Source: JBFWQM01 sp050249455 (GTDB lineage: Bacteria > Pseudomonadota > Alphaproteobacteria > MPNO01 > VGEU01). From it: a DNA stretch of 23,360 nucleotides. Both the position numbers and the translations under genes were made by a program. The notes under the pieces are model-generated. The model did not search any database. It was not told where the DNA came from and was given only the letters and a program-made list of their open reading frames with translations. The stretch covers positions 1-23,360 of the forward strand of contig JBFWQM010000064.1 of NCBI GenBank assembly GCA_050249455.1, written 5' to 3'. Below are positions 1 through 7,587 of the stretch, in pieces. Numbering within the stretch: position 1 is the first letter of the stretch; every line of letters begins with the position of its first letter.

Positions 1-353
1 TGCGGCGCGTGGCGGTGCGAGCGCGCCTTCTCGCCCGGCAGGATCATCTGGTAGGCCGACACCAGGGTGCGCGTGGTGGCGATCTCGTTGTCGGGGATCT
101 GGTTGCGCATCACCAGGTTGCGCCGTTCGGCGAGCTCGGTGTTGATCAGCCGGCCGGCGGCATCCAGCGCGGCGCGGCACAGGCCCCAGTCCCAGTGCGC
201 CGGCTTGAACGGCGTCTTCGGCTCCTTCCACAGGATCGGCTTCTCGCGGTCGATCCAGCCGGGCGTCATGCCGTGCGGCGCGATCGCGGCGTAGAGCGCC
301 TCCAGCGAGCCGGCGTTGCGGATGTCGTCTGCGGTCGGCACGGCGACGGACAT
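1..353 (-). CDS. Gentisate 1,2-dioxygenase-like cupin protein (N-terminal part, runs off the left edge)
   Basis: This is the first 117 codons of a minus-strand gene whose rest lies outside the window. The ATG at 353 is preceded by a strong AGGAGG ribosome-binding site with a 4-base spacer. The visible protein has the N-terminal pattern of gentisate 1,2-dioxygenases: a WDWGLC-type segment near residues 54-59, then YQMILPGEKARSHRHAP at residues 101-117. That last stretch resembles the start of the first cupin motif, with His113 and His115 as the expected first two Fe(II) ligands. The family opens the ring of gentisate with O2 to give maleylpyruvate, in the cytoplasm. The third metal ligand and the C-terminal cupin cannot be seen, so a related salicylate or 1-hydroxy-2-naphthoate dioxygenase is also possible. 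The gene is divergent from pyrB and has its own promoter, so it is probably unrelated to pyrimidine synthesis. Confidence 0.8.
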   Translation of the reverse strand, partial: MSVAVPTADDIRNAGSLEALYAAIAPHGMTPGWIDREKPILWKEPKTPFKPAHWDWGLCRAALDAAGRLINTELAERRNLVMRNQIPDNEIATTRTLVSAYQMILPGEKARSHRHAP

Positions 354-385
354 GGAACCTCCTGCGCGTTCTTCGATTTGGCGCG

Positions 386-394
386 ATTATAGCA
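386..394 (-). promoter_or_regulatory. Extended -10 promoter of the cupin gene
   Basis: Read on the minus strand this is TGCTATAAT: a perfect TATAAT (391 down to 386) with the TG of an extended -10 element. Transcription would start near 379, giving a leader of about 26 bases that carries the AGGAGG site. No convincing -35 box is visible at the usual distance, as expected for an extended -10 promoter. Confidence 0.6.
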
Positions 395-456
395 CCCTGC
401 GGCGGCGTGTCGCGCGCCCGGAATCCCTTGCGCGGCCAAGACCTTCCGGACCCGCC

Positions 457-488
457 TTGTGCCCGACTCGGCTGCCCCCTATAAGGGG
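457..488 (+). promoter_or_regulatory. pyrB start region: possible promoter and a 13-bp palindrome over the ribosome-binding site
   Basis: Bases 476-488 read CCCCTATAAGGGG, a CCCCT/AGGGG inverted repeat around ATA. Its right arm is also the likely ribosome-binding site of pyrB (ATG at 495). The central TATAAG could serve as a -10 box, with TTGTGC at 457-462 as a weak -35 at 17-bp spacing. In that case transcription would begin almost at the ATG. Whether this is a promoter, an operator or an RNA hairpin hiding the ribosome-binding site cannot be told from sequence. Confidence 0.4.
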
Positions 489-494
489 CCTTTA

Positions 495-1457
495 ATGACC
501 TCCGCCCACGCGCCGCTGCGCTTCGACCATCGCCACATCCTGGGCATCGCCGGGCTGTCGCGCGAGGAGATCGGGTTCCTGCTCGACCTCGCCGACGGCT
601 ATGCCGACCAGGCCCGCCACGGCGAGAAGAAGTCGGCGCTGCTGCGCGGCCGCACGCTCATCAACCTGTTCTTTGAAGACTCCACGCGCACCCGCACCTC
701 GTTCGAGCTTGCGGGCAAGCGGCTGGGCGCCGACTGCCTCAACATGTCAGTCGCCACCAGCGCGGTAAAGAAGGGCGAAACGCTCATCGACACCGCGATG
801 ACCCTGAACGCGATGGATCCCGACGTCCTGATCGTGCGCCATGCCAACAGCGGCGCCGTCCACCTGCTGGCCGACAAGGTGACGTGCTCGGTGATCAACG
901 CCGGCGACGGCAGCCACGAGCACCCGACCCAGGCGCTCTTGGATGCGCTGACCATCCGGCGCCGCAAGGGCCGGCTCGAAGGGCTGACGGTGGCAATCTG
1001 CGGCGACATCCTGCACAGCCGGGTCGCGCGCTCCAACATGCTGCTGCTGACCACGATGGGCGCGCGGGTGCGCGTCGTCGCGCCCGGCACCTTGCTGCCC
1101 GCCGCGATCGAGCGCTACGGCGTCGAGGTCCACCACACCATGAGCGACGGATTGAAGGACGCCGACATCGTGATGATGCTCAGGCTGCAGACCGAGCGCA
1201 TGGAAGGCAGCTTCCTGCCGTCGATCCGCGAGTATTTCCGCTTCTTCGGCCTCGACTACGAGAAGCTCAAGGTCGCCAGGCCCGACGCGCTGATCATGCA
1301 TCCCGGCCCGATCAACCGCGGCGTCGAGATCGACAGCGAGCTCGCCGACGACATCAACCGCTCGGTGATCCGCGAGCAGGTCGAGATGGGCGTCGCGGTG
1401 CGCATGGCCTGCCTCGACGCGCTGATGCGCAAAGACCCGGCGAACGACGCGACATGA
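495..1457 (+). CDS. pyrB: Aspartate carbamoyltransferase catalytic subunit
   Basis: PyrB joins carbamoyl phosphate and L-aspartate to N-carbamoyl-aspartate, the committed step of UMP synthesis, in the cytoplasm. The 320-residue protein has the family length. The carbamoyl-phosphate loop FFEDSTRTRTSFE is at residues 59-71, the mobile-loop KKGETLIDT near 92-100, and HEHPTQALLD at 141-150. The substrate-binding HPGPINRGVE lies near residue 276. I chose ATG 495, which has AAGGGG about 6 bases upstream. A GTG at 459 would add 12 residues (MPDSAAPYKGPL) not expected in the family. The stop overlaps the start of the next gene (ATGA), so the two are translationally coupled. This suits a PyrB that assembles with a dihydroorotase-like partner instead of a PyrI regulatory chain; no pyrI is seen here. 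Confidence 0.97.
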   Translation: MTSAHAPLRFDHRHILGIAGLSREEIGFLLDLADGYADQARHGEKKSALLRGRTLINLFFEDSTRTRTSFELAGKRLGADCLNMSVATSAVKKGETLIDTAMTLNAMDPDVLIVRHANSGAVHLLADKVTCSVINAGDGSHEHPTQALLDALTIRRRKGRLEGLTVAICGDILHSRVARSNMLLLTTMGARVRVVAPGTLLPAAIERYGVEVHHTMSDGLKDADIVMMLRLQTERMEGSFLPSIREYFRFFGLDYEKLKVARPDALIMHPGPINRGVEIDSELADDINRSVIREQVEMGVAVRMACLDALMRKDPANDAT

Positions 1458-2764
1458 GCGGCAAGCGCACCGCCTTCGTCAACGCGCGGCTGCTCGATCC
1501 CGCCACCGGGCTCGATTCGCCAGGCGCGCTGCTGGTCGAGGGCAAGCAGATCGTGGACCTCGGCCCGCGCTTGTTTCCGGACGGCGCGCCGTCGGGGATG
1601 GAGGTGATCGACTGCGCCGGCCATTGCCTGGCGCCCGGCCTCGTGGACCTGCGCGTGCAGCTGCGCGAGCCGGGGTCGGAGCACAAGGAGACGATCGCCA
1701 CCGGCTGCACCGCGGCAGCGGCGGGCGGCGTCACGACGATGGTGTGCCTGCCCAACACGACGCCGCCGATCGACGACGTCTCGGTGGTGGAGTTCGTCGC
1801 CCGCCGCGCGCGCGAGGTCGGCACGGTCAAGGTCCACGCCTATGGCGCGCTGACCCAGGGGCGCAAGGGCGCGCTGCTTGCCGAGCTCGGCATCCTGGCC
1901 GAGGCCGGCGCGGTCGCGTTCACCGACGGCACGCGCGCGATCGGCGACGCGCTGGTGATGCGCCGCGCGCTGTCCTATGCCCGCACCTTCGGCCTCCTCG
2001 TCGTGCAGCATCCGGAGGAGCCGGCGCTCGGCCGCAACGGCGTGATGGCCGAGGGCGAGGTCGCCACCCGGCTCGGCCTGTCCGGCATCCCCGCCGCGGC
2101 GGAGGCGATGATGCTGGAGCGCGACATGCGCCTGGTCGCGCTCACGGCCGCGCGCTACCACGCCGCCCACGTCTCCACCGCCGAGGGCATCGCGGTGATC
2201 CGCGCCGCCAAGGCGCGCGGGCTCGCCGTCACCTGCGACACCGCCCCGCCCTACTTCATGCTCAACGACTCGGCGGTCGGCGACTACCGCACCTTCGCCA
2301 AGCTGTCGCCGCCGCTGCGCGGCGAGGATGACCGCAAGGCGGTGCTGGAGGGATTGCGCGACGGCACCATCGACTGCATCGCCTCCGACCACGCGCCGCA
2401 GGACCAGGACGCCAAACGGCTGCCGTTCGCGCAAGCCGAGCCCGGCGCGGTCGGGCTGGAGACCCTGCTCGCGCTGTCGCTGACCCCCTATCACAACCGG
2501 CAAATGGGGCTGCTCGACGTGCTGCGCGCGCTGACCATGCGCCCGGCCAAGATCATGGGCTTCGACGTCGGCCGCCTGGCGCCCGGCGCGCCGGCCGACC
2601 TCGTGGTGTTCGACCCCGGCCGTCCGTGGAAGATCGAGCCCGAGCGGTTCCGGAGCAAGTCCAAGAACTCACCCTTCGACGGCCACCCGACCCAGGGCCG
2701 CGCGCTGCGCACCGTCGTCAACGGCGCGACGGTGTTCGCCCTGGACGACACGCCGCGAGGGTGA
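1454..2764 (+). CDS. pyrC: Dihydroorotase-like protein lacking the HxH metal pair (PyrC'-type partner of PyrB)
   Basis: This 436-residue amidohydrolase-fold protein belongs to the class I dihydroorotase family, which cyclises carbamoyl-aspartate to dihydroorotate. Other expected active-site residues are present: Asp158 (GAVAFTDG), His186 (VQHPEE), His239 (HVST) and Asp312 (ASDHAP). The first metal-binding motif, normally DxHxH followed by LREPG, reads DLRVQLREPG at residues 65-74, so Arg67 and Gln69 replace both histidines. The usual PHH segment is also changed, to APPY near 264-267. Such proteins next to pyrB are known (for example PyrC' of Pseudomonas) as inactive chains that hold PyrB in a dodecamer, with the working dihydroorotase encoded elsewhere. 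I infer the same here. The start overlaps the pyrB stop by 4 bases. The product will often be labelled simply dihydroorotase. Confidence 0.93.
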   Translation: MSGKRTAFVNARLLDPATGLDSPGALLVEGKQIVDLGPRLFPDGAPSGMEVIDCAGHCLAPGLVDLRVQLREPGSEHKETIATGCTAAAAGGVTTMVCLPNTTPPIDDVSVVEFVARRAREVGTVKVHAYGALTQGRKGALLAELGILAEAGAVAFTDGTRAIGDALVMRRALSYARTFGLLVVQHPEEPALGRNGVMAEGEVATRLGLSGIPAAAEAMMLERDMRLVALTAARYHAAHVSTAEGIAVIRAAKARGLAVTCDTAPPYFMLNDSAVGDYRTFAKLSPPLRGEDDRKAVLEGLRDGTIDCIASDHAPQDQDAKRLPFAQAEPGAVGLETLLALSLTPYHNRQMGLLDVLRALTMRPAKIMGFDVGRLAPGAPADLVVFDPGRPWKIEPERFRSKSKNSPFDGHPTQGRALRTVVNGATVFALDDTPRG

Positions 2765-2836
2765 CCGCGATGACCCGCCCGGCCCCCGCCGCGGGCGGAT
2801 CGGATACCCGTCCTTTTCGATTATCCGGAGGCGGCT

Positions 2837-2874
2837 CCCCCTCCCCTCGCGGGAGGGGGTTGGAGGGAAGGGGC
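2837..2874 (+). repeat. GC-rich palindromic repeat, solo copy
   Basis: A 9-bp perfect stem, CCCCCTCCC (2837-2845) and GGGAGGGGG (2851-2859), encloses a 5-base loop. It is followed by TTGGAGGGAAGGGG. The same unit, core and tail, recurs twice between topA and the exporter gene at 7479-7560. The element fills the gap between pyrC and plsY. It has no T tract, so it is not a classic terminator. It looks like one member of a dispersed intergenic repeat family. Confidence 0.75.
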
Positions 2875-2909
2875 GGCGCGCATCGCGCGCCCGAGCAAGA
2901 ATCCGCCCC

Positions 2910-3521
2910 ATGATCGACCCGATCTCCTGGGAATTCTCCTGGCCCTACATCCTGGCGGCGTTCGCCGGCGGCTACCTGCTGGGGTCGGTGCCGTTCGGGC
3001 TGGTGCTGACCCGGCTGGCCGGCGCAGGCGACATCCGCCGCGTCGGATCAGGCAACATCGGCGCGACCAACGTGCTGCGCACCGGGCGCAAGGGTCTGGC
3101 CGCCGCGACCCTGCTCCTCGACGGCGGCAAGGGCGCCGTGGCGGTGCTGATCGCCGACCGGTTCGGGCCGGACTTGGCGGTCGTCGCCGCGCTGGGCGCA
3201 GTGCTTGGACACGTCTTCCCGGCGTGGCTCGGCTTCCGCGGCGGCAAGGGGGTCGCCACGGTGCTGGGCGTCCTCCTGGCGCTGTCGTGGCAGGCCGGAT
3301 TGCTGGCCTGCCTCACCTGGCTCGCCGTCGCCGGGATCTTCCGCTATTCCTCGCTGGCCGCACTGGTCGCGGTGGCGGCGGCGCCGGCCTACCTCTGGTG
3401 GCTGGCCGACCCGCAGCGCGCCGAGCTTGCCGTCGCGCTGGCCGCCCTGGTGTGGCTGCGCCACGCCGCCAACATCCGCCGCCTGGTTTCCGGGCAGGAG
3501 CCGCGGATCGGGCGCGGTTGA
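2910..3521 (+). CDS. plsY: Acyl-phosphate:glycerol-3-phosphate acyltransferase PlsY
   Basis: PlsY is an inner-membrane enzyme that transfers an acyl group from acyl-phosphate (made by PlsX) to glycerol-3-phosphate, the first step of phospholipid synthesis. The 203-residue protein is mostly hydrophobic helices and shows the family motifs in order: GSVPFG near residue 25, GSGNIGATNVLRTG at about 47-60, DGGKG near 71-75, FRGGKGVAT near 109-117, and a C-terminal HAANIRRLVSGQEPRIG. The ATG at 2910 lacks a strong ribosome-binding site, but the N-terminus from there matches the family. The gene lies between pyrC' and dprA, the common alphaproteobacterial order. The repeat-bearing 145-bp gap upstream suggests that it may not depend wholly on the pyr transcript. 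Confidence 0.96.
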   Translation: MIDPISWEFSWPYILAAFAGGYLLGSVPFGLVLTRLAGAGDIRRVGSGNIGATNVLRTGRKGLAAATLLLDGGKGAVAVLIADRFGPDLAVVAALGAVLGHVFPAWLGFRGGKGVATVLGVLLALSWQAGLLACLTWLAVAGIFRYSSLAALVAVAAAPAYLWWLADPQRAELAVALAALVWLRHAANIRRLVSGQEPRIGRG

Positions 3522-3552
3522 CCGCCCCGCCGGGCGCTTTCATGCTGGACGC

Positions 3553-4674
3553 ATGGACGCCCCCGCCCGCACCTTGAGCGACGCCGAACGGCTGGACTGG
3601 CTGCGCCTGTCGCGCAGCGAGGGTATCGGCGCCATTACCTTCTTCGCCCTGCTGCGCCACTTCGGCAGCGCCGCGGCGGCGATCGCCGGCGCCGCCGAGC
3701 TGGCCCGCCGCGGCGGCCGGGCGCGGCCGATCCGCATCGCCGCGCACGCCGGGGCCGAGCGCGAAATCGACGCGATCCGCGCCATCGACGCGGCGCTGAT
3801 CGCCTGGTGCGAGCCGGGCTACCCGGCGCCGCTGGCGGCGGTCGAGGACGCGCCGCCGCTGCTGATCGTGCGCGGCCACAGGCATCTCCTGGAGAAGCCG
3901 TCCGTCGCCGTGGTCGGCGCGCGCAATGCCTCGGCCGCGGGCTGCCGGATTGCCCGCGACCTTGCCGCCGGGCTGGGCGCCGCCGGATTCGTCGTGGTGT
4001 CGGGCATGGCGCGCGGCATCGACGCGGCGGCGCACGCCGGCGCGCTGGCGACCGGAACCGTCGCCGCGATGGCCGGCGGCGTGGACGTCGTCTATCCGCA
4101 GGAGAACGCCGCCCTCTACGACGGCATCGTCGCGCGCGGCGTGGCGGTGTCGGAGCACCCGCCGGGAACCCAGCCGACGGCGCGCCACTTCCCGCCGCGC
4201 AACCGCATCGTGTCGGGCCTGTCCCTGGGGACCGTCGTCGTGGAGGCGGCGCCGCGGTCGGGTTCCCTGATCACCGCGCGCCTCGCCCTGGAGCAGGGGC
4301 GCGAGGTGTTCGCGGTCCCCGGCTCGCCGCTCGACCCGCGCTCGCGCGGCACCAACGACCTGATCCGCAAGGGCGCGACCCTGGTCGAGACCGCCGACGA
4401 CGTCGCGGAGGCGCTGCGCGGCGCCCTTCACCGGCCGCTGGCGGAACCGCGCCGCGATGCCTACACCACCCCTGGCGTCACCCCGGACGAGCAAGCACTG
4501 GTGGAGGCCCGCAAGGTTATCCACAACCTGTTGTCCCCCGCCCCGGTCACGGTTGACGAAATAATCCGCCAATGCCAATTGTCACCGCCTGTCGTGGCAA
4601 CGGTGCTGCTGGAGTTGGAGCTGGCGGGGCGGCTCGACCGGCGGCCTGGGAACCGGGTGGCCCTCATCCCATAA
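3553..4674 (+). CDS. dprA: DNA-processing protein DprA (Smf)
   Basis: DprA binds incoming single-stranded DNA in the cytoplasm and loads RecA during natural transformation; it is also kept in species not known to be competent. The protein has 373 residues. Residues 14-40 (LDWLRLSRSEGIGAITFFALLRHFG) form the N-terminal helical region. The Rossmann-like DprA domain covers about 85-300, with VAVVGARNAS (118-127), VVSGMARGIDAAAH (148-161), the FPPRNRIVSGLS segment, and GSLITARLALEQGREVFAVPG. Residues about 315-372 form the C-terminal winged helix (TVDEIIRQCQLSPPVVATVLLELELAGRL). The frame stays open upstream into plsY, but DprA similarity begins at the ATG at 3553, 31 bases after plsY, so I start there. 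Confidence 0.96.
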   Translation: MDAPARTLSDAERLDWLRLSRSEGIGAITFFALLRHFGSAAAAIAGAAELARRGGRARPIRIAAHAGAEREIDAIRAIDAALIAWCEPGYPAPLAAVEDAPPLLIVRGHRHLLEKPSVAVVGARNASAAGCRIARDLAAGLGAAGFVVVSGMARGIDAAAHAGALATGTVAAMAGGVDVVYPQENAALYDGIVARGVAVSEHPPGTQPTARHFPPRNRIVSGLSLGTVVVEAAPRSGSLITARLALEQGREVFAVPGSPLDPRSRGTNDLIRKGATLVETADDVAEALRGALHRPLAEPRRDAYTTPGVTPDEQALVEARKVIHNLLSPAPVTVDEIIRQCQLSPPVVATVLLELELAGRLDRRPGNRVALIP

Positions 4675-4776
4675 CGTTTATTAACCAATTCAGGCCGAGA
4701 ACAATTCGGCGCCGGGCCGACCCGGGACGACGGCCCGCGCGTTACCGATGGTGAACCGGAGGGGTTTGTCCGTCAT
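4675..4776 (+). promoter_or_regulatory. dprA-topA gap: probable topA leader
   Basis: This 102-base gap begins AT-rich (TTTATTAACCAATTC), unusual for this sequence and suitable for a promoter. It then has a small hairpin, CCGGG (4712-4716) with CCCGG (4721-4725). A purine-rich GGAGGGG lies about 11 bases before the topA ATG. No clear -35/-10 pair was found, so a separate topA promoter is a guess. Confidence 0.3.
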
Positions 4777-7446
4777 ATGGAAGTGGTCGTAGTCGAATCG
4801 CCCGCCAAGGCGAAGACGATCAACAAGTACCTGGGCAGCAAGTACAAGGTGCTGGCGAGCTACGGGCATGTGCGCGACCTGCCGCCGAAGGACGGCTCGG
4901 TGCGGCCGGACTCCGACTTCGACATGTCGTGGGAGGTCGATGCCCGGGCCGAGAAGCACCTGAAGGCGATCGCCGCGGCGCTCAAGGGCGCCGACGGCCT
5001 GATCCTCGCCACCGACCCCGACCGCGAGGGCGAGGCGATCTCCTGGCATGTCTGCGAGATCCTGAACCAGCGCAAGGCGCTCAAAGGCGTCGGGGTCAAG
5101 CGCGTGGTATTCTACGAGATCACCAAGGACGCGGTGCTGGACGCGATGCGCCACCCGCGCGATGTCGATCGCGAGCTGGTGGACGCCTATCTCGCCCGCC
5201 GCGCGCTCGACTACCTGGTCGGCTTCACGTTGTCGCCGGTGCTGTGGCGCAAGCTTCCCGGCTCGCGCTCCGCCGGCCGCGTGCAGTCGGTCGCGCTGCG
5301 CCTGGTGTGCGAGCGCGAGGCCGAGATCGAGGCGTTCAAGGCGCGCGAGTACTGGACGATCGAGGTCGATTTCCGCACCCGCGACGGCAGGACCGTGCGC
5401 GCCCGGCTGACCCACCTCGACGGCAGGAAGCTCGACCAGTTCGACCTCGGCGACGAGAAGTCGGCCCGCGCCGCGGCGGACGAGATCGCGCGGCACGCCT
5501 ATTCCGTCCTCGGCGTCGAGCGCAAGCTGGTGCGCCGCCGCGCCGCGCCGCCGTTCACCACCTCCACCCTGCAGCAGGAGGCCTCGCGCAAGCTCGGCTT
5601 CACCGCCCAGCGCACCATGCGCGTCGCGCAGAAGCTCTACGAGGGCGTCGACCTCGCCGGCGAGACGGTCGGCCTGATCACCTACATGCGCACCGACAGC
5701 GTGAACCTGTCGCGCGAGGCGATCGACGGCGCGCGGACGCTGATCGGCAAGACCTGGGGCCGCGAATACGTGCCGGCGGAGCCAAACGTCTACCGCAGCA
5801 AGGCGAAGAACGCGCAGGAGGCGCACGAGGCGATCCGCCCGACCGACGCCTCGCGCCGGCCGGACGACGTGGCGCGCTTCCTCGACGGCGACGAGCGGCG
5901 GCTCTACGAGCTGATATGGAAGCGCACCGTCGCCTCGCAGATGGAGGCCGCCGTGCTCGACCAGGTCGCGGTCGATATCGGCTCAGAAAACCGCAAGGTC
6001 GTCCTGCGCGCCACCGGCTCGGTCGTGAAGTTCGACGGCTTCCTGCGCGTCTACCAGGAAGGCCGCGACGAGACGCCCGAGGCGAGCGAGGACGAGGAAG
6101 GCCAGAAGGTGCTGCCGAACGTCGCCGAGGGCGACCCGATGGCTGCCGGGACGCCGGAGCCCGAGCAGCATTTCACCAAGCCGCCCCCCCGCTACACCGA
6201 GGCGAGCCTGGTGAAGAAGCTGGAGGAGCTCGGCATCGGCCGGCCCTCGACCTACGCCTCGATCCTGTCGGTGCTGCAGGAGCGCAACTACGTCCGGCTT
6301 GAGAAGCGGCAGTTCATACCCGAGGACCGCGGCCGGCTGGTGACCGCGTTCCTGGAGAACTTCTTCAACCGCTACGTCCAGTACAACTTCACCGCCGAGC
6401 TGGAGGACGAGCTCGACGACGTCTCCAACGGCAAGGCCGACTGGAAGGCGGTGCTGCGCGCGTTCTGGCAGGCGTTCTCCGCCGCGGTGGCCGACACCAA
6501 GGAGCTGCGCGTCTCCGACGTGCTGGAGACGCTCGACAAGGAGCTCGGTCCGCACTTCTTCCCCAGCGCCGACGGGTCGGGCGATCCGCGGCGCTGCCCG
6601 ACCTGCGGCAGCGGCCGGCTCGGCATCAAGCTCGGGCGCCACGGCGCGTTCATCGGCTGCTCCAACTACCCGGAGTGCAAGTTCACCCGGCCGCTCGCGG
6701 TCGACTCCGGCGACGGCGACGCGGCGGCGGCGGCGCTGCCGCGCGAGCTCGGCCGCGACAGCGACGGCGATCCGATCTCGGTGCGCAAGGGGCCCTACGG
6801 CGTCTACGTCCAGAAGGGCGACGGCAGCGACAAGGCGAAGCTCAAGCGCGCCTCGCTGCTCAAGACCATGGATCCGGCGGAGATCACGCTGGAGACGGCA
6901 CTGGCGCTGCTGTCGCTGCCACGCCCGGTCGGCAGCCACCCGGAGACCGGCGATCCGATCGTCGCCGGGATGGGCCGGTTCGGGCCCTATCTCAAGCATG
7001 GCGAGAAGTACGTATCGCTGCCGGCCGGCGACGACGTGCTGACCATCGGGCTCAACCGCGCGGTCGCCGTGATCGCCGAAGCCGCGAGTCGCCCCGGCCG
7101 CGGCGGCGGCGGCGCGCGGGTCGAGGTGCTGCGCGTCGTCGGCCCGCATCCCGCGGACAACAAGCCGATCAACCTGTGCAAGGGCCGCTACGGCAACTAC
7201 GTCAGCCATGGCAAGGTCAACGCGACGGTGCCCAAGGACATCGACGAGGCCGAGGTGACGGTGGACCAGGCGGTCGCCCTGCTCGCCGCCCGCGCCGAGC
7301 GCGCCGGCGGCAAGGCGCGCGGCCGCAAGGCCCCGCCGAAGGCCGCCGCCGAGAAGAAGGCGAAGCCCGCGAAACCTGCGAAGCCCAAGGCGAAGGCCAA
7401 GCCGGCCGCCGAGGCACCGCGCAAGGTGCGCAAGACGGGGACGTGA
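4777..7446 (+). CDS. topA: DNA topoisomerase I (type IA)
   Basis: TopA relaxes negative supercoils by cutting one strand through a tyrosyl-DNA bond and passing the other; it needs Mg2+. The TOPRIM domain is residues 1 to about 120, with catalytic Glu7 (VVVESPAKAK) and Asp80, Asp82, Glu84 in DPDREGEAISWH. The active-site tyrosine is Tyr303 in GLITYMRTDSVN. One four-cysteine zinc ribbon starts at Cys607 (CPTCG, then CSNYPEC near 628-634). Beyond it are several zinc-free repeats of the GPYGVYV / GRFGPYLKHG / GRYGNYVSHG type (about 670-840) and a Lys/Ala/Pro-rich tail from about 845, all usual for alphaproteobacterial TopA. At 889 residues it is full length. The first methionine at 4777 places the VVVESPAKAK strand correctly. 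Confidence 0.97.
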   Translation: MEVVVVESPAKAKTINKYLGSKYKVLASYGHVRDLPPKDGSVRPDSDFDMSWEVDARAEKHLKAIAAALKGADGLILATDPDREGEAISWHVCEILNQRKALKGVGVKRVVFYEITKDAVLDAMRHPRDVDRELVDAYLARRALDYLVGFTLSPVLWRKLPGSRSAGRVQSVALRLVCEREAEIEAFKAREYWTIEVDFRTRDGRTVRARLTHLDGRKLDQFDLGDEKSARAAADEIARHAYSVLGVERKLVRRRAAPPFTTSTLQQEASRKLGFTAQRTMRVAQKLYEGVDLAGETVGLITYMRTDSVNLSREAIDGARTLIGKTWGREYVPAEPNVYRSKAKNAQEAHEAIRPTDASRRPDDVARFLDGDERRLYELIWKRTVASQMEAAVLDQVAVDIGSENRKVVLRATGSVVKFDGFLRVYQEGRDETPEASEDEEGQKVLPNVAEGDPMAAGTPEPEQHFTKPPPRYTEASLVKKLEELGIGRPSTYASILSVLQERNYVRLEKRQFIPEDRGRLVTAFLENFFNRYVQYNFTAELEDELDDVSNGKADWKAVLRAFWQAFSAAVADTKELRVSDVLETLDKELGPHFFPSADGSGDPRRCPTCGSGRLGIKLGRHGAFIGCSNYPECKFTRPLAVDSGDGDAAAAALPRELGRDSDGDPISVRKGPYGVYVQKGDGSDKAKLKRASLLKTMDPAEITLETALALLSLPRPVGSHPETGDPIVAGMGRFGPYLKHGEKYVSLPAGDDVLTIGLNRAVAVIAEAASRPGRGGGGARVEVLRVVGPHPADNKPINLCKGRYGNYVSHGKVNATVPKDIDEAEVTVDQAVALLAARAERAGGKARGRKAPPKAAAEKKAKPAKPAKPKAKAKPAAEAPRKVRKTGT

Positions 7447-7478
7447 CTCCCATTCCGACATGACCTCCGCTGCAGGCG

Positions 7479-7560
7479 CCCCCTCCCTCCAACCCCCTCC
7501 CACGAGGGGAGGGGGAGCATCTAGCCCCCTCCCCTCGTGGGAGGGGGTTGGGGGAGGGGG
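7479..7560. repeat. Pair of GC-rich palindromic repeats head to head, forming one long inverted repeat
   Basis: Two copies of the 2837-2874 element face each other. The left arm (7479-7515) and right arm (7525-7560) are reverse complements except for about one substitution and one base of length, separated by AGCATCTAG (7516-7524). Each arm also contains its own 9-bp stem. The transcript could form a long hairpin of about 35 bp, which may slow RNases or polymerase between topA and the exporter gene. There is no T tract. Confidence 0.8.
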
Positions 7561-7587
7561 CGCTTCCGCCCCAAGCTGCCAAAGTAC

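Noticed and set aside
459..494. GTG start giving 12 more PyrB residues
   Set aside because: The extra residues do not resemble PyrB and there is no ribosome-binding site; ATG 495 has AAGGGG upstream.
1256..2503. A minus-strand open frame of about 415 codons opposite pyrC
   Set aside because: No recognisable domain; antisense shadow of a conserved gene in high-GC DNA.
3205..3552. N-terminal extension of DprA by 116 residues into plsY
   Set aside because: The extension is an off-frame reading of plsY with no DprA similarity; the family start is the ATG at 3553.
6184..6190. Run of seven C in topA as a frameshift or phase-variation site
   Set aside because: The TopA frame and domain order are intact across it, and such runs are common at this GC content.
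7479..7560. The inverted repeat as an intrinsic terminator or transposon end
   Set aside because: No T tract follows, and there is no transposase or target duplication beside it. A repeat-family element explains it better.
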